Positions 17,062 to 27,553 are shown, numbered from the stretch's first letter. The stretch: 64,000 nucleotides of DNA from Burkholderia plantarii (GCF_001411805.1 NZ_CP007213.1:1054001-1118000); one strand, 5' to 3'. Made by a program: numbers and translations. The notes: generated by a model not told the origin, from the sequence alone.

Positions 17062-18351
17062 GTGCCGGTGAATCATGCCGCGCGCGAGCCGGCGGGGCTC
17101 GACGCCGCGTTTGCGAAGCCGCCGGCGGCGGCCGGGTCGCTGGTGGTCGCGCTCGTGCTCGGCTTCTTCCTGTATCTGGCGTTCGGCGTGAGCCGCGTCG
17201 GCGCGACGATCCTGATCGTGCGCGAAAACCGTTCATCGATCGAACTCGGCATCGTGATGGCGATGTACTCGCTCGCCCCGCTGCTGATCGCGGTGCATGC
17301 CGGCGCCGTCGCGACGCGCCTCGGCCCGCGTTCAATGCTGGCCGGCGGCGGGCTGGTGCTGCTGTGCGGTGCGCTGCTGCAGGCGGTGCCGGGGCCGGTC
17401 GTGCTGCTGTTTCCCGGTGCGTTGCTGTGCGGGATCGGCTTCACCTTGATGCAGATCGCGCTGCAACTGCACATCGGCGAATGCGGGGCGCCGGACGAAC
17501 GGGTGCGCCGCTTCGGTTTCTTCTCGCTGACGCAGTCGGCCGCCACCTCGTTGGCCGCGCTGCTGGGCGGTTACCTGTCCGGGCAGTGGGGTGTCCACGC
17601 GCCGTTGCGGCTCGCGGCGCTGGTGGGTGCGGTGCTGCTCGCGCTGCTCGTCGCGCGGCGGCGAGTGTTCCGCTCGACCCGGCCGGCACCGCCCGCGGCC
17701 GAGGTTGCCGAGGCCGCCGGGCCGGCCGGCCAGCCGCGCGCGCGCGATCGCGCGACGCTGCGCCTGCTGCGCCAGCGCGACGTGCGCAAGGTGCTCGTGG
17801 CCGGCGCGCTGCTCGCGATGGCGTGGGACCTGCACACTTTCCTCGTGCCGTTCATCAGCCGCAGCGTCGGGCTGTCGCCGAAGCAGATCGGCATCGTGCT
17901 CGGGCTCTTTTCCGGCGCGACGTTCGTGATCCGGATCTGCCTGCCCGGGCTGGTCCGGCTCCTGTCGAGCGTCTGGATCATCCGTGGCGCGCTGATCGTG
18001 GTGGGTCTCGGCTTCGCGGCCTATCCGTGGCACACGAGCTACGAAACGATGTGCGTGCTGGCGATCTGCCTCGGCCTGGCGCTCGGCACCGCGCAGCCCA
18101 ACCTGCTCGCGCTGGTCCACGACGTGGCTGCCGAGCGCGACGTCGGCCGCCTGATCGGCGTGCGCACGATCCTGCTCAACGTCGGCGCGTCGCTGTGGCC
18201 GCTCTGCTTCGGTGCCCTCGGCTTGCCGGTGGTGCGCTTCGTGCTGCCGGCCTCCGGGCTGGTGTTCGTGCTCGCGGGCCTGGGTTTCTCGCTGGGGCGG
18301 GGCGGGCAGCCGCGCGGTGCCGATTCGCCCGCACGATCGGACGCCGCCTGA
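17062..18351 (+). CDS. MFS transporter, probable exporter of the cluster product
   Basis: A 429-residue, 12-helix major facilitator protein with a charged central loop (RARDRATLRLLRQRDVRK). Its first gene half is preceded by a short cytosolic N-terminus. The GTG start at 17062 lies 8 bp after the ATP-grasp stop; internal starts remain possible as the ribosome site is weak. An exporter at the end of a biosynthetic operon usually provides secretion and self-protection. A perfect hairpin 42 bp downstream closes the operon. Confidence 0.82.
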   Translation: MPVNHAAREPAGLDAAFAKPPAAAGSLVVALVLGFFLYLAFGVSRVGATILIVRENRSSIELGIVMAMYSLAPLLIAVHAGAVATRLGPRSMLAGGGLVLLCGALLQAVPGPVVLLFPGALLCGIGFTLMQIALQLHIGECGAPDERVRRFGFFSLTQSAATSLAALLGGYLSGQWGVHAPLRLAALVGAVLLALLVARRRVFRSTRPAPPAAEVAEAAGPAGQPRARDRATLRLLRQRDVRKVLVAGALLAMAWDLHTFLVPFISRSVGLSPKQIGIVLGLFSGATFVIRICLPGLVRLLSSVWIIRGALIVVGLGFAAYPWHTSYETMCVLAICLGLALGTAQPNLLALVHDVAAERDVGRLIGVRTILLNVGASLWPLCFGALGLPVVRFVLPASGLVFVLAGLGFSLGRGGQPRGADSPARSDAA

Positions 18352-18712
18352 GCGTGGCGGGGCTCCGGGGAGACCTGGCGCCCGTGCGTTGCGAACCGGC
18401 GGGGCTGCGCGTCCGCCGGTTCCCTTCTTCAGTTATCTTCGCCCGGCTGAAACGGCCTGCCGTGCGGCAGGCGTCGCCATGCGCGGTTCCGGCCTCGCGC
18501 GCGGCCGCAGCGCGAACGGCGGCGGCGCCGGTCCGTAACCACATGCCGGCGCGCTCGTGCCACCGCGTGTCGGCGACGGTCAACCGCGTGTCGGGTTTTG
18601 GACATCCGGCGCCCCGCCTCGCGGACTACCCTCTGAGGGCTCGCTGCCCGACCCGCGCGCGGCCGCGCCGGGCGACGCGCAGCACGAAGCCAGACAGACA
18701 GGAGACGAAGCG
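18352..18712. other. Interval between the metabolite cluster and fdhA
   Basis: About 360 bp holding the cluster terminator (18393-18430) and the fdhA leader with AGGAG 8-9 bp before the start. Nothing else is recognisable. Confidence 0.5.
18393..18430 (+). terminator. Terminator of the metabolite cluster
   Basis: A perfect 10-bp stem GAACCGGCGG/CCGCCGGTTC (18393-18402 and 18413-18422) with a 10-nt loop, followed by CCTTCTTC. It lies 42 bp after the MFS stop. Confidence 0.65.
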
Positions 18713-19909
18713 ATGAGCAGCAATCGAGGAGTCGTATACCAGGGACCGGGCAAGGTCGAGGTGCAGAAGATCGATTATCCGCGGATGGTCGACCCGAGCG
18801 GGCGCAAGATCGGCCACGGCGTGATCCTGAAGGTGGTCAGCACCAACATCTGCGGCTCCGACCAGCACATGGTGCGCGGCCGGACCACGGCGCCGGTCGG
18901 CCTCGTGCTCGGCCACGAGATCACCGGCGAGGTGATCGAACTCGGCGGCGACGTCGAGACGCTGCAGATCGGCGACATCGTCACGGTGCCGTTCAACGTG
19001 GCCTGCGGGCGCTGCCCGATGTGCCGCGAGCAGAGCACCGGCGTGTGCCTGAACGTGAACCCGGCGCGCGCCGGCGGCGCCTACGGCTACGTGGACATGG
19101 GCGGCTGGATCGGCGGCCAGGCCGAATACGTGCTGGTGCCGTATGCCGATTTCAACCTGATCAAGTTCCCGGACCGCGACCAGGCGATGGCCAAAATCCG
19201 CGACCTGACCTGCCTGTCCGACATCCTGCCCACCGGCTATCACGGCGCCGTCACGGCCGGCGTGAAGCCGGGCTCGACCGTCTATATCGCGGGCGCCGGC
19301 CCGGTGGGGATGGCCGCGGCCGCCTCGGCGCGGCTGCTCGGCGCGGCGGTGACGATCGTCGGCGACATGAACGCGGAGCGCCTCGCGCACGCGCGCAAGG
19401 TCGGCTTCGAGACGGTGGACCTCTCGCAGGATACGCCGCTCGGCGAGCAGATCGCGCGCATCGTCGGGCGCCCCGAGATCGACTGCGCCGTCGATTGCGT
19501 CGGCTTCGAGGCGCACGGCCACGGCTCGTCGGGCCACGCCGAGGAGGCCCCCGCCACGGTGCTGAATTCGCTGATGGAAATCACGCGCCCGGCCGGCGCG
19601 ATCGGCATCCCGGGCCTCTACGTGACCGACGATCCGGGCGCGAAGGACGCCGCCGCGCAGCACGGCAGCCTCAGCATCCGCTTCGGCCTCGGCTGGGCCA
19701 AGTCGCATACGTTCCATACCGGCCAGACGCCGGTGCTGAAGTACAACCGCAACCTGATGCAGGCGATCCTGTTCGACCGGCTGCCGATCGCCGAGATCGT
19801 CAACGTCACGGTGATCTCGCTCGACCAGGCGCCGGAGGGCTACCGCAAGTTCGATGGCGGCGCGCCGCGCAAGTTCGTGATCGATCCGCACGGGATGATC
19901 GCGGCTTGA
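18713..19909 (+). CDS. fdhA: FdhA, glutathione-independent formaldehyde dehydrogenase
   Basis: A 398-residue zinc-dependent medium-chain dehydrogenase oxidising formaldehyde with NAD. The catalytic zinc site is NICGSDQHMVRG with LGHEITGEV; the structural zinc cysteines are in NVACGRCPMCREQSTGVC; and the Rossmann block is IAGAGPVGMAA. The tail GGAPRKFVIDPHGM is typical of Pseudomonas-type FdhA. The start ATG at 18713 has AGGAG just upstream. Formaldehyde is released when dimethylglycine and sarcosine are demethylated, so this gene fits the betaine catabolism genes 6 kb further on. Confidence 0.93.
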   Translation: MSSNRGVVYQGPGKVEVQKIDYPRMVDPSGRKIGHGVILKVVSTNICGSDQHMVRGRTTAPVGLVLGHEITGEVIELGGDVETLQIGDIVTVPFNVACGRCPMCREQSTGVCLNVNPARAGGAYGYVDMGGWIGGQAEYVLVPYADFNLIKFPDRDQAMAKIRDLTCLSDILPTGYHGAVTAGVKPGSTVYIAGAGPVGMAAAASARLLGAAVTIVGDMNAERLAHARKVGFETVDLSQDTPLGEQIARIVGRPEIDCAVDCVGFEAHGHGSSGHAEEAPATVLNSLMEITRPAGAIGIPGLYVTDDPGAKDAAAQHGSLSIRFGLGWAKSHTFHTGQTPVLKYNRNLMQAILFDRLPIAEIVNVTVISLDQAPEGYRKFDGGAPRKFVIDPHGMIAA

Positions 19910-20173
19910 CGGCCGCGAGCATCACAGCATCTACGTCACCGTGTTTGGGGTCGGTAAGGCCCCTGCTGCTAGTGCGCTCCCGAGGCTCGATGTGGAGCTT
20001 CGGGGCGTTTCAAGATGAAGCGCGGCGAGCGGTTTCTACCTTGTCGTGTCCAGGCGTGTCTGTTGGGCGAGGCGAGTGACGGGTTGTTGTCTCGGCGTGG
20101 TGTACACGACAGAGGCCGCATCGTGAAGATCGCCCGGTCAGTCAATCTGCGGTGCCTTGGCAGGTCGAGCGTC

Positions 20174-23100
20174 TCAGCGTTCGTACGATGGCTGCACGCT
20201 CTCCAATTCGGCGCTCGCGGGTCCGTGAAACAGGTAGTTCGCCAGCAGGCCCGAGCAGCGGCTGCGCCGGGCCGCGTCGAACAGTGACATCGTTCCAATC
20301 ACCAGAAAGCTGTCCTTCGCGCGCGACACCGCCACATTGAGCATGTTCGGCCCGTTGTCGAAGAACAGTCCACCGGTGTGCGATTCACCATAGGTCGGCG
20401 AAAAGATGACGATGGCACGTTCTGCGCCTTGCAGTGCATGTACCGTGCCGATCGTCAATTGGCTGCCCTTGCGCGTGAGATCAGGCATCTTGCTGCGCAG
20501 CACATGCGTTATCGTGGCCGCCTGACGAGCGAACGGTGTAACGATGCCAACCAGCTTCCAAATTGGCGTTGGCGCACCCTGGTCATCGCGATAATGCGCT
20601 TCGATGCGGGCACGGTTTGTCTTCAGCCAGTCGACGATGGCGGCGGCTTCATCCTTGTTCTGCCGGCTGCGTCCGAGTGATTGATCTCGCGTGCTCAGAT
20701 TCAAATACCCGAACGCAGGCAGCAAGCGCCGCTTCGGCGGAATGGACGGCCGCATCGGCTCGAGCCGATTGGCATAGATGAGCTTGTTGCAGTAATCGAT
20801 CAACTCGGGGACGCAGCGGCGGTGCTCCGTCAACATCAGGCCACGCATGTCGTCGAATTTTTGTATCCGGCAACTACGGTTGGCGATGCGCATCAGATTT
20901 CCGCTGGCCGGCGTATAGCCCGCGTTGGCCAGCATGTCATAGCGCCGGTCGTGTGGCTCGGACACCAGCTCGAATTTTGCGGCGTTGGCACGATCCGTGG
21001 TCTCTCCGTTGTTCCATACCGGTTCGATCTGGTATGTATCGCCCACCACGAGCGCTCGTTTGGCGAGAGCGAACATCGAGGCGCCGATGTCGGGCGAGAC
21101 CTGCCCGGCTTCGTCCACGATCAGCAAGTCGATGGTGTTCCAGAACGGAATATCCTCGCCCTGCCAGGCGGTAAAGAACGATGGCGCCATGTGAAAGTTG
21201 GAGACGAGGCAGGGCGAGAGCTTGGCGAAGCGGCGATACTGAGCTTCGAGCCGTACCCTGCCTTTCGAATCTTTTTCGGCGACACGAAATCGCTCGCGCA
21301 TTTCCAGAATCCACCGACCCGTCCAGTAGCGATCTGCCAACGGAAACATGGGAGCGCGCAACAGAGTGTCCAGACTGTCGTTGAGTGCGACCAGCGACAC
21401 ATCCAGCATGCTGTCGAATCCCCCGAGTAAGCTTTTCCGCCAGCGCTCGAACACGCTCATCAGGCGGGCGCGGGCCGTTTTCTCGGCGGCAAGCCGTGTA
21501 TTCGCTGCGCTGTGCTGCTGCTTCAGCCCGGCACGTAGCTGATTCAATGCATTGAGGGCGACGGCATGCTTGTCCCCAGCTTCCTGCCTGAGTTGGGCGA
21601 AATGCGCATCGAGCCCGTCGTCTCGGTGTTTCCTGCTCGCGGTGAGCGGGTGGGCAATCAGAACGGAGCGATCGCGTGCGATCCGACGCCGTGCGATTGC
21701 CGGGATGAACGCGAGCAAGTCGAGCCATAGCGGTGAATGTGCCAGATAGTCAGTCCAGCGCTGCTCCGCGGCATCGATCGCGTTCAGCATGTCCGCTCGA
21801 GCTTGCTCGATCGCGACAGCATTCGAGTCGCATTCGGCCAGTTTCAGCTTGATATTTGCCAGCTCGGCCTGCAAGGTCGCGATGTGCGCATCGTGCTGCG
21901 CCAGCTCCCGTTGGCAGGACGTTGCCGCGCCCTCATCGAGATCCTGACCGGTTGCTTCGAACACGTCATAGCGGGCGGTCACGATCGCGCCGATCTTGTC
22001 GCGTCGGGCTTGCAGGTCGCGATGCAGGGCGTCGACGACCTCAGTGACCGAAACCTGCTCGGAGCCAAATGCCGCCGTCGCCTTTTCCAGGAACAGCTGC
22101 TCTACCGCGTCGACTGCCTCCGGCGTCTCGTATTCGGCGAACGGCTGGCTTCGGCTTGTGCAGGTGGGATGCTGGCTTTCACGTGATTCCGAAGCGAGGA
22201 ACAAGCCGAAGCCCCGGCTATAAGGGTGCCAGCGCTCGTGACCGGTTTCCGCACTGATACGCGCGAAACAGTCGAGCACGTTTTCGACCGCCTTGACGTT
22301 GGTGGATGCCACGACGATCAGAGGACACTGCGTAGCGCGCAAGGCGGCATCGATCCATACCTGGGCGACGACACTCTGCAGCAGTGTGGTTTTGCCAGTG
22401 CCGGGAGGGCCGTTGACTGCGAGGATCTGACCGTCGCCGAGATGCGTGAATTCGACCATCGCTTCTCGCTGCGACGGCGACAGCGGATATCGCGCATTCA
22501 TGTGGCCGACGATTTCGGCGTACGCGGGGGCCGCGTCCGGTATCGCTTGCGGCGGCCATGACGGGCGATCGTCGAGCGTGGCGAGATTGTCGAGTAGTGG
22601 GAGCGTCGGAGCGCCGGCGAGGATATTGTCGTAGAGCCTGATCAAATGCCGTGCAACGATGGGTGGCTCGTAGGGAATGCCATGCCATTCGCACACCAGT
22701 TCATATCCGTCGACCGAAAATTCCACCGGGTCGTCGCTCACCTCGGGAAGCGGTGGAAGATGAGTTTTCGTAACAAAATGAAAGAGTAGCGCGGCGTTCT
22801 GCAGCGTGTCGCCGAGCGTCTTCGGTTTATCCGGCAAGCGGCTGATGAATTCGTCGTAGCGGGCCAGCGCGCCGATGGACACGGGTTTGAGCGTGGGCTC
22901 GAGGAGGTCGCGAGGTATCCACGGATGACGGTCGGGGTCCGGCCAGAGGCCCCCCGATTTATCGAGCAGGCATGGCACGCACAGTACCGAGAGCCCTTTG
23001 TGAATGTCGCTAGCCTCACGTTTCACGCCATGACTAGCCGATTCCGAAAGGCGCGCGGCAACCAGTACGAAGGGGATGGTTCTGGCTGAACGCGCGTCCT

Positions 23101-23305
23101 TGTTCGATTTACTGGCGGCGAATTGTGCTGTTACCCACGCATCGACATTCGGTTCGGCGTGCGTGACCCGCCAGACGTCCTCGCTATGCGCAATTGTGAT
23201 GGGTTGGCTTTGCGGGTCAACTTCCGGATGAAGCAAGCTGACTTCGGCCAATGCCGCCCGCCAATAAGGCAGCGGTACTTTTGCCGCTTTGCTGTCTGCA
23301 TTCAT
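20174..23305 (-). CDS. Stand-alone SF1 helicase/ATPase (COG1112, DNA2/NAM7-like)
   Basis: A 1043-residue helicase. A unique ~270-residue N-terminal region precedes a Q-like motif SPSQREA (277-283), Walker A GPPGTGKTT (299-307), a long helical, partly coiled-coil insertion (about 430-620), Walker B LLIVDEAGQ (728-735), GDTYQIEPV, GTVHALQGAERAIVIFSPTY and NVAVSRAKDSFLVIG. No nuclease domain is visible. Base composition and codon use are less GC-biased than in all neighbours. It stands alone between fdhA and a glycosyltransferase. Such helicases occur in RNA processing and in anti-phage islands; the function here is unproven. Confidence 0.85.
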   Translation of the reverse strand: MNADSKAAKVPLPYWRAALAEVSLLHPEVDPQSQPITIAHSEDVWRVTHAEPNVDAWVTAQFAASKSNKDARSARTIPFVLVAARLSESASHGVKREASDIHKGLSVLCVPCLLDKSGGLWPDPDRHPWIPRDLLEPTLKPVSIGALARYDEFISRLPDKPKTLGDTLQNAALLFHFVTKTHLPPLPEVSDDPVEFSVDGYELVCEWHGIPYEPPIVARHLIRLYDNILAGAPTLPLLDNLATLDDRPSWPPQAIPDAAPAYAEIVGHMNARYPLSPSQREAMVEFTHLGDGQILAVNGPPGTGKTTLLQSVVAQVWIDAALRATQCPLIVVASTNVKAVENVLDCFARISAETGHERWHPYSRGFGLFLASESRESQHPTCTSRSQPFAEYETPEAVDAVEQLFLEKATAAFGSEQVSVTEVVDALHRDLQARRDKIGAIVTARYDVFEATGQDLDEGAATSCQRELAQHDAHIATLQAELANIKLKLAECDSNAVAIEQARADMLNAIDAAEQRWTDYLAHSPLWLDLLAFIPAIARRRIARDRSVLIAHPLTASRKHRDDGLDAHFAQLRQEAGDKHAVALNALNQLRAGLKQQHSAANTRLAAEKTARARLMSVFERWRKSLLGGFDSMLDVSLVALNDSLDTLLRAPMFPLADRYWTGRWILEMRERFRVAEKDSKGRVRLEAQYRRFAKLSPCLVSNFHMAPSFFTAWQGEDIPFWNTIDLLIVDEAGQVSPDIGASMFALAKRALVVGDTYQIEPVWNNGETTDRANAAKFELVSEPHDRRYDMLANAGYTPASGNLMRIANRSCRIQKFDDMRGLMLTEHRRCVPELIDYCNKLIYANRLEPMRPSIPPKRRLLPAFGYLNLSTRDQSLGRSRQNKDEAAAIVDWLKTNRARIEAHYRDDQGAPTPIWKLVGIVTPFARQAATITHVLRSKMPDLTRKGSQLTIGTVHALQGAERAIVIFSPTYGESHTGGLFFDNGPNMLNVAVSRAKDSFLVIGTMSLFDAARRSRCSGLLANYLFHGPASAELESVQPSYER

Positions 23306-23529
23306 GGATGCGTATCGTCCTTCTGGTCTCTCGTCTTCCCGGCCAAGGAAGCTGTCCGCTCGGGAGCATACCCGATCGTCACGGATCGGCGTGTCGAACG
23401 GTAAATTGAAATGTCGTGCTGCGATCGAGCATAGGACATGTCGATCTCGATCGTAACCGCGTCAAGATGATCCCGCCGCTGCCTATGCCAGCGGACAAGT
23501 GCCTCGATCATGGGTACGGCGCCGTATCC

Positions 23530-24819
23530 TTACGACGCAGGCCCGGTTTCCTGTCCCGCGAATTCGCCCGCCGCCAGCGCCGCCGCCGCGGCAGCCACCG
23601 GCGTGCGCCAGTCACCGAGCACCGGCTGGCGGAACAACCGCATGCACGGATACCAGGGCGTGAAATCGACGTGGTCGAGCCAGCGGCTGTCGCCCGCGTG
23701 CGAGAGCAGCAGCCAGACCGGCCGGCCCAGCGCCGCCGCCAGATGCGCGGCGCCGGTATCGATCGAGACCAGCAGGTCGAGCTGGCCGAGCACGGCGGCC
23801 GTGTCGGCGAAGCGGTGCAGCGCCGGCGCCAGATCGACGATGCCGTGCGCGGCGATCGCGGCGCGCTCGGCCTCGCGTCGCGCCTCGCCGGCGTCGCCCA
23901 CCTGCAGCGAGTAGAAGCGGCAGCCCGGCTGCGCGAGGAGCGGCGCGAGCGTGTCCAGCGCGAGCGAACGGTACGGTTCGTGGCGCACGCCCGACTCGCT
24001 GCGCCAGACCAGCCCGATGCGCGTGAGCCCCGGCGCGTCGAGCGCGGCGCGCACGGCGTCGGGCAGCGCCGAGGGCGGCGGCGTGTCGAGGTAGGGGGTA
24101 TCGAAGCGCGGCTGGTAGGGGCTCGTCTGGTAGCGCGCGAACAGGTTGAACAGCCAGGTCACGCAATCGCATTGATCGGCCAGCGCGCCCACCTGCGGGC
24201 CGCTCTCGCGCACGAAGCCGTCCTCGCGCAGCACGCCGCGCGCGAGTTCGCCGACCTGCACGTCCACCGAGGCCGCGCCTTCCTCGCGCAGGCAGGCGAA
24301 GTAGCGCGAATGCATGAACAGGTCGCCGGCGCCGCCTTCCATCATCACCAGCACGCGCTTGCCGGCCACCGGATCGTGATGGCCGAGGAACTTGCGCTCG
24401 GCCCAGTCGAAGCTGCCGCCGTGGCCGGGGTAGAGCGTCTCGACCACGCGCGCGCGATGCGGCGCGTCGCGCAGCTCGCGGAACAGCCGGTGCGCGTCGC
24501 GATAGCGGCCCTGGCCGTAGCGCGCGACGGTCTGCTCGAAGCGGATCACGTAGCGGTTCGGGTCGTCGGCGAGGCCGGCCTCGGCGCGCGCGAGCAGCGC
24601 CTCGGCCTCGGCGAAGCGGCCCAGATGATTCATCTCGATGCCGGCCAGCGCCAGCGCGAGCGGCGTGCTCGCGCTGGCGGCGCAGCGCGTGATCTGCGCG
24701 GACGCGGCGGCGGCATGGCCGGCCTCGCGCAGGCCGCGCGCGAGCGCCAAGCCCGTGTCGTCGTTCGGGGTGTTCAGGTAGGCGAGATAGGCGCTCGCCA
24801 GCGCGGCGTCGTCTGACAC
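23530..24819 (-). CDS. GT9-like (heptosyltransferase-fold) glycosyltransferase with helical-repeat N-terminus
   Basis: A 429-residue protein. The first ~140 residues are Ala-rich helices resembling TPR repeats (for example GRFAEAEALLARAEAGLA). The rest resembles the GT-B fold of ADP-heptose transferase-like proteins, with LTRIGLVWRSESG and the C-terminal block DLLVSIDTGAAHLAAALGRPVW. The acceptor is unknown. It lies 55 bp downstream of gbdR on the same strand and may be read from the same transcript, without an obvious metabolic link. The divergent interval to the helicase is about 220 bp. Confidence 0.7.
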   Translation of the reverse strand: MSDDAALASAYLAYLNTPNDDTGLALARGLREAGHAAAASAQITRCAASASTPLALALAGIEMNHLGRFAEAEALLARAEAGLADDPNRYVIRFEQTVARYGQGRYRDAHRLFRELRDAPHRARVVETLYPGHGGSFDWAERKFLGHHDPVAGKRVLVMMEGGAGDLFMHSRYFACLREEGAASVDVQVGELARGVLREDGFVRESGPQVGALADQCDCVTWLFNLFARYQTSPYQPRFDTPYLDTPPPSALPDAVRAALDAPGLTRIGLVWRSESGVRHEPYRSLALDTLAPLLAQPGCRFYSLQVGDAGEARREAERAAIAAHGIVDLAPALHRFADTAAVLGQLDLLVSIDTGAAHLAAALGRPVWLLLSHAGDSRWLDHVDFTPWYPCMRLFRQPVLGDWRTPVAAAAAALAAGEFAGQETGPAS

Positions 24820-24874
24820 GTGCGGTCGTCCTTGGGCGCCGTGCCGTGCGCCCGCGTCCGGCCGCGGCGGAGCG

Positions 24875-25900
24875 TCAGGCGTGCAGCGCGAGCACCGGTT
24901 GCGATGCGCCGATCGGCAGCATCGGTTGCGCGAGCGGTGCGACCTGCTTGCGGCGTTCGCGGGTCGGCGCGGTGCCGAACGCGTCGCGGTAGCTCTTGCT
25001 GAAGTGGCAGGCCGACTGGAAACCGCATGCCATTGTAATGTGCATGATCGACATGTCGGTCTGCAGCAGCAGCTCGCGCGCGCGGCGCAGCCGCAGCGTC
25101 AGGTAGTAATGGGTGGGCGTCATGCCGAGGTGCTCGCGGAACAGCCGCTGCAGCTGGCGTTGCGACATGTTCGCGAGCCGCGCCAGTTCCTCGCGCGAGA
25201 GCGGCTCCTCGATGTTGTTCTCCATCAGCGCGATCACCTCGAACAGCGACTTGTTCGCGGAGCCGAGCCGTGCCACCAGCGGCATGCGCTGCTGGGCGCT
25301 GGTGTCGCGCACGTGTTCGACGATGAACTGCTCGGCGATCTGCGTGACGCGCGCCGTGCCGATGCGCGGCGCGATCAGGTTCAGCATCATGTCGAGCGGC
25401 GCGACGCCGCCGGTGCAGGTCACGCGATCGCGGTCGATCACGAACAGTTCCTTCAGGAAGCGCGTGTCGGGAAACTCCTCCTTCAGCGCCGACATGTTTT
25501 CCCAGTGGATCGCGCAGGCGTAGCCGGCCAGCAGGCCGGCCTTGGCGAGCGCGTAAGTGCCGGTGCAGAGGCTGCCGAGCGCGACGCCGGCGCGCGCGAA
25601 GCGGCGCAGCGTGGATAGATGATCGGCGGTGGTGGCGCGCTGCACGTCCACGCCGCCGCAGACGAACACCATGTCGGGCGCGCCGATGCTGTCGGCCGGT
25701 GCGGTGTCGACGCTCAGGCCGTTGCTCGCGGTCACCGGCCCGCCGCCCGGCGTGACGATCGACCAGCGATAGAGCGGCTGGCCGCTCAGGTAGTTGGCCA
25801 TCCTCAGCACTTCGATCGCGTTCGTGAACGCGATCATCGTGAAATTGGGTAGAGGAACGAACGCGAAGTGGGACAACGACGCGGTACGGTCGGGTGACAT
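24875..25900 (-). CDS. gbdR: GbdR, AraC-family activator of glycine betaine/dimethylglycine catabolism
   Basis: A 341-residue regulator with an N-terminal DJ-1/PfpI (class I amidotransferase-like) sensor domain, including VFVCGGVDVQ and GSLCTGTYALAKAGLL, and a C-terminal double HTH: LARLANMSQRQLQRLF and ITMACGFQSACHFSKSYRDA. In Pseudomonas, GbdR senses glycine betaine and dimethylglycine and activates gbc, dgc and related genes. It is transcribed away from the dipeptidase-dgc-gbc genes, with a 544-bp regulatory interval between. CdhR at 47669 is a paralogue. Confidence 0.92.
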   Translation of the reverse strand: MSPDRTASLSHFAFVPLPNFTMIAFTNAIEVLRMANYLSGQPLYRWSIVTPGGGPVTASNGLSVDTAPADSIGAPDMVFVCGGVDVQRATTADHLSTLRRFARAGVALGSLCTGTYALAKAGLLAGYACAIHWENMSALKEEFPDTRFLKELFVIDRDRVTCTGGVAPLDMMLNLIAPRIGTARVTQIAEQFIVEHVRDTSAQQRMPLVARLGSANKSLFEVIALMENNIEEPLSREELARLANMSQRQLQRLFREHLGMTPTHYYLTLRLRRARELLLQTDMSIMHITMACGFQSACHFSKSYRDAFGTAPTRERRKQVAPLAQPMLPIGASQPVLALHA

Positions 25901-26444
25901 GGGGATCGTTCCTTGAATCGGGACTCTGTGCGGCCGGGGAACACGGCGCAGCTATTGTGGGATCCCGCGCAACAAGCATGCCATACGGCTAAACCCTGAT
26001 CGCACCGTGGCTCGGGGCTCGCGCGCCATGCCGCGGCGCACCGCGGCGGGGCCGGCCTGCACCGCCTCGCGCGCGGACGGCACCGCGCCGGTGCCGGTCG
26101 TGTTGCGTCGCGTGCCGGTCGCGCATCGGTTGCCTATCGATCGCGTGCCGGTTGTGTATCGGGCGGCTCGGCGGTGGCGCCGCGACGTGGCCAGGCGCGC
26201 ATGCCGGTTGCACCGCTCGCGACGCGCGCGGCGGACTTGTACAAAACGGACGCGCATGTCGGAAAAGGCAAAGAAAGCGTCTGAATTCATCAATCGGCGA
26301 AAAATCCGAACGACAAGAATAGAGCCGTCGGCAAAGAGGCCGTGAAACCCGCCCCGAAGCCTTGCAGGGCGGGCGTCTCGCGGCCACGGCGCCTGCCGGT
26401 TCGAACCGGGTCGTCCCACCCCACGCGACATTCTGGAGAAACAC
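25901..26444. other. Divergent regulatory interval between gbdR and the dgc operon
   Basis: About 540 bp without a gene. It contains repeated GTGCCGGT words at 26091-26098, 26112-26119 and 26145-26152, a degenerate copy near 26201, and a less GC-rich stretch at about 26235-26335 that may carry the promoter. The repeats could be activator contact sites or chance in GC-rich DNA. Confidence 0.4.
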
Positions 26445-27416
<972 letters not shown>

Positions 27417-27553
27417 GCCGCCCGGCGCCCGCGGCCGCGCGCCGGCCCGCTCCCCTCATGTCATCCGGTCCGCGCCACGCGCCCCCGAACGGCGGCGCGC
27501 GGGCCGGGTCGCGCCCGGCAACCGGCGCAACCCGTCATTCCCTGGAGTCAACG

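Noticed and set aside
19910..20173. Attachment-site or tRNA remnant next to the helicase gene
   Set aside because: The interval is unusual in composition, but no direct repeat matching 23306-23529 and no tRNA end could be seen.
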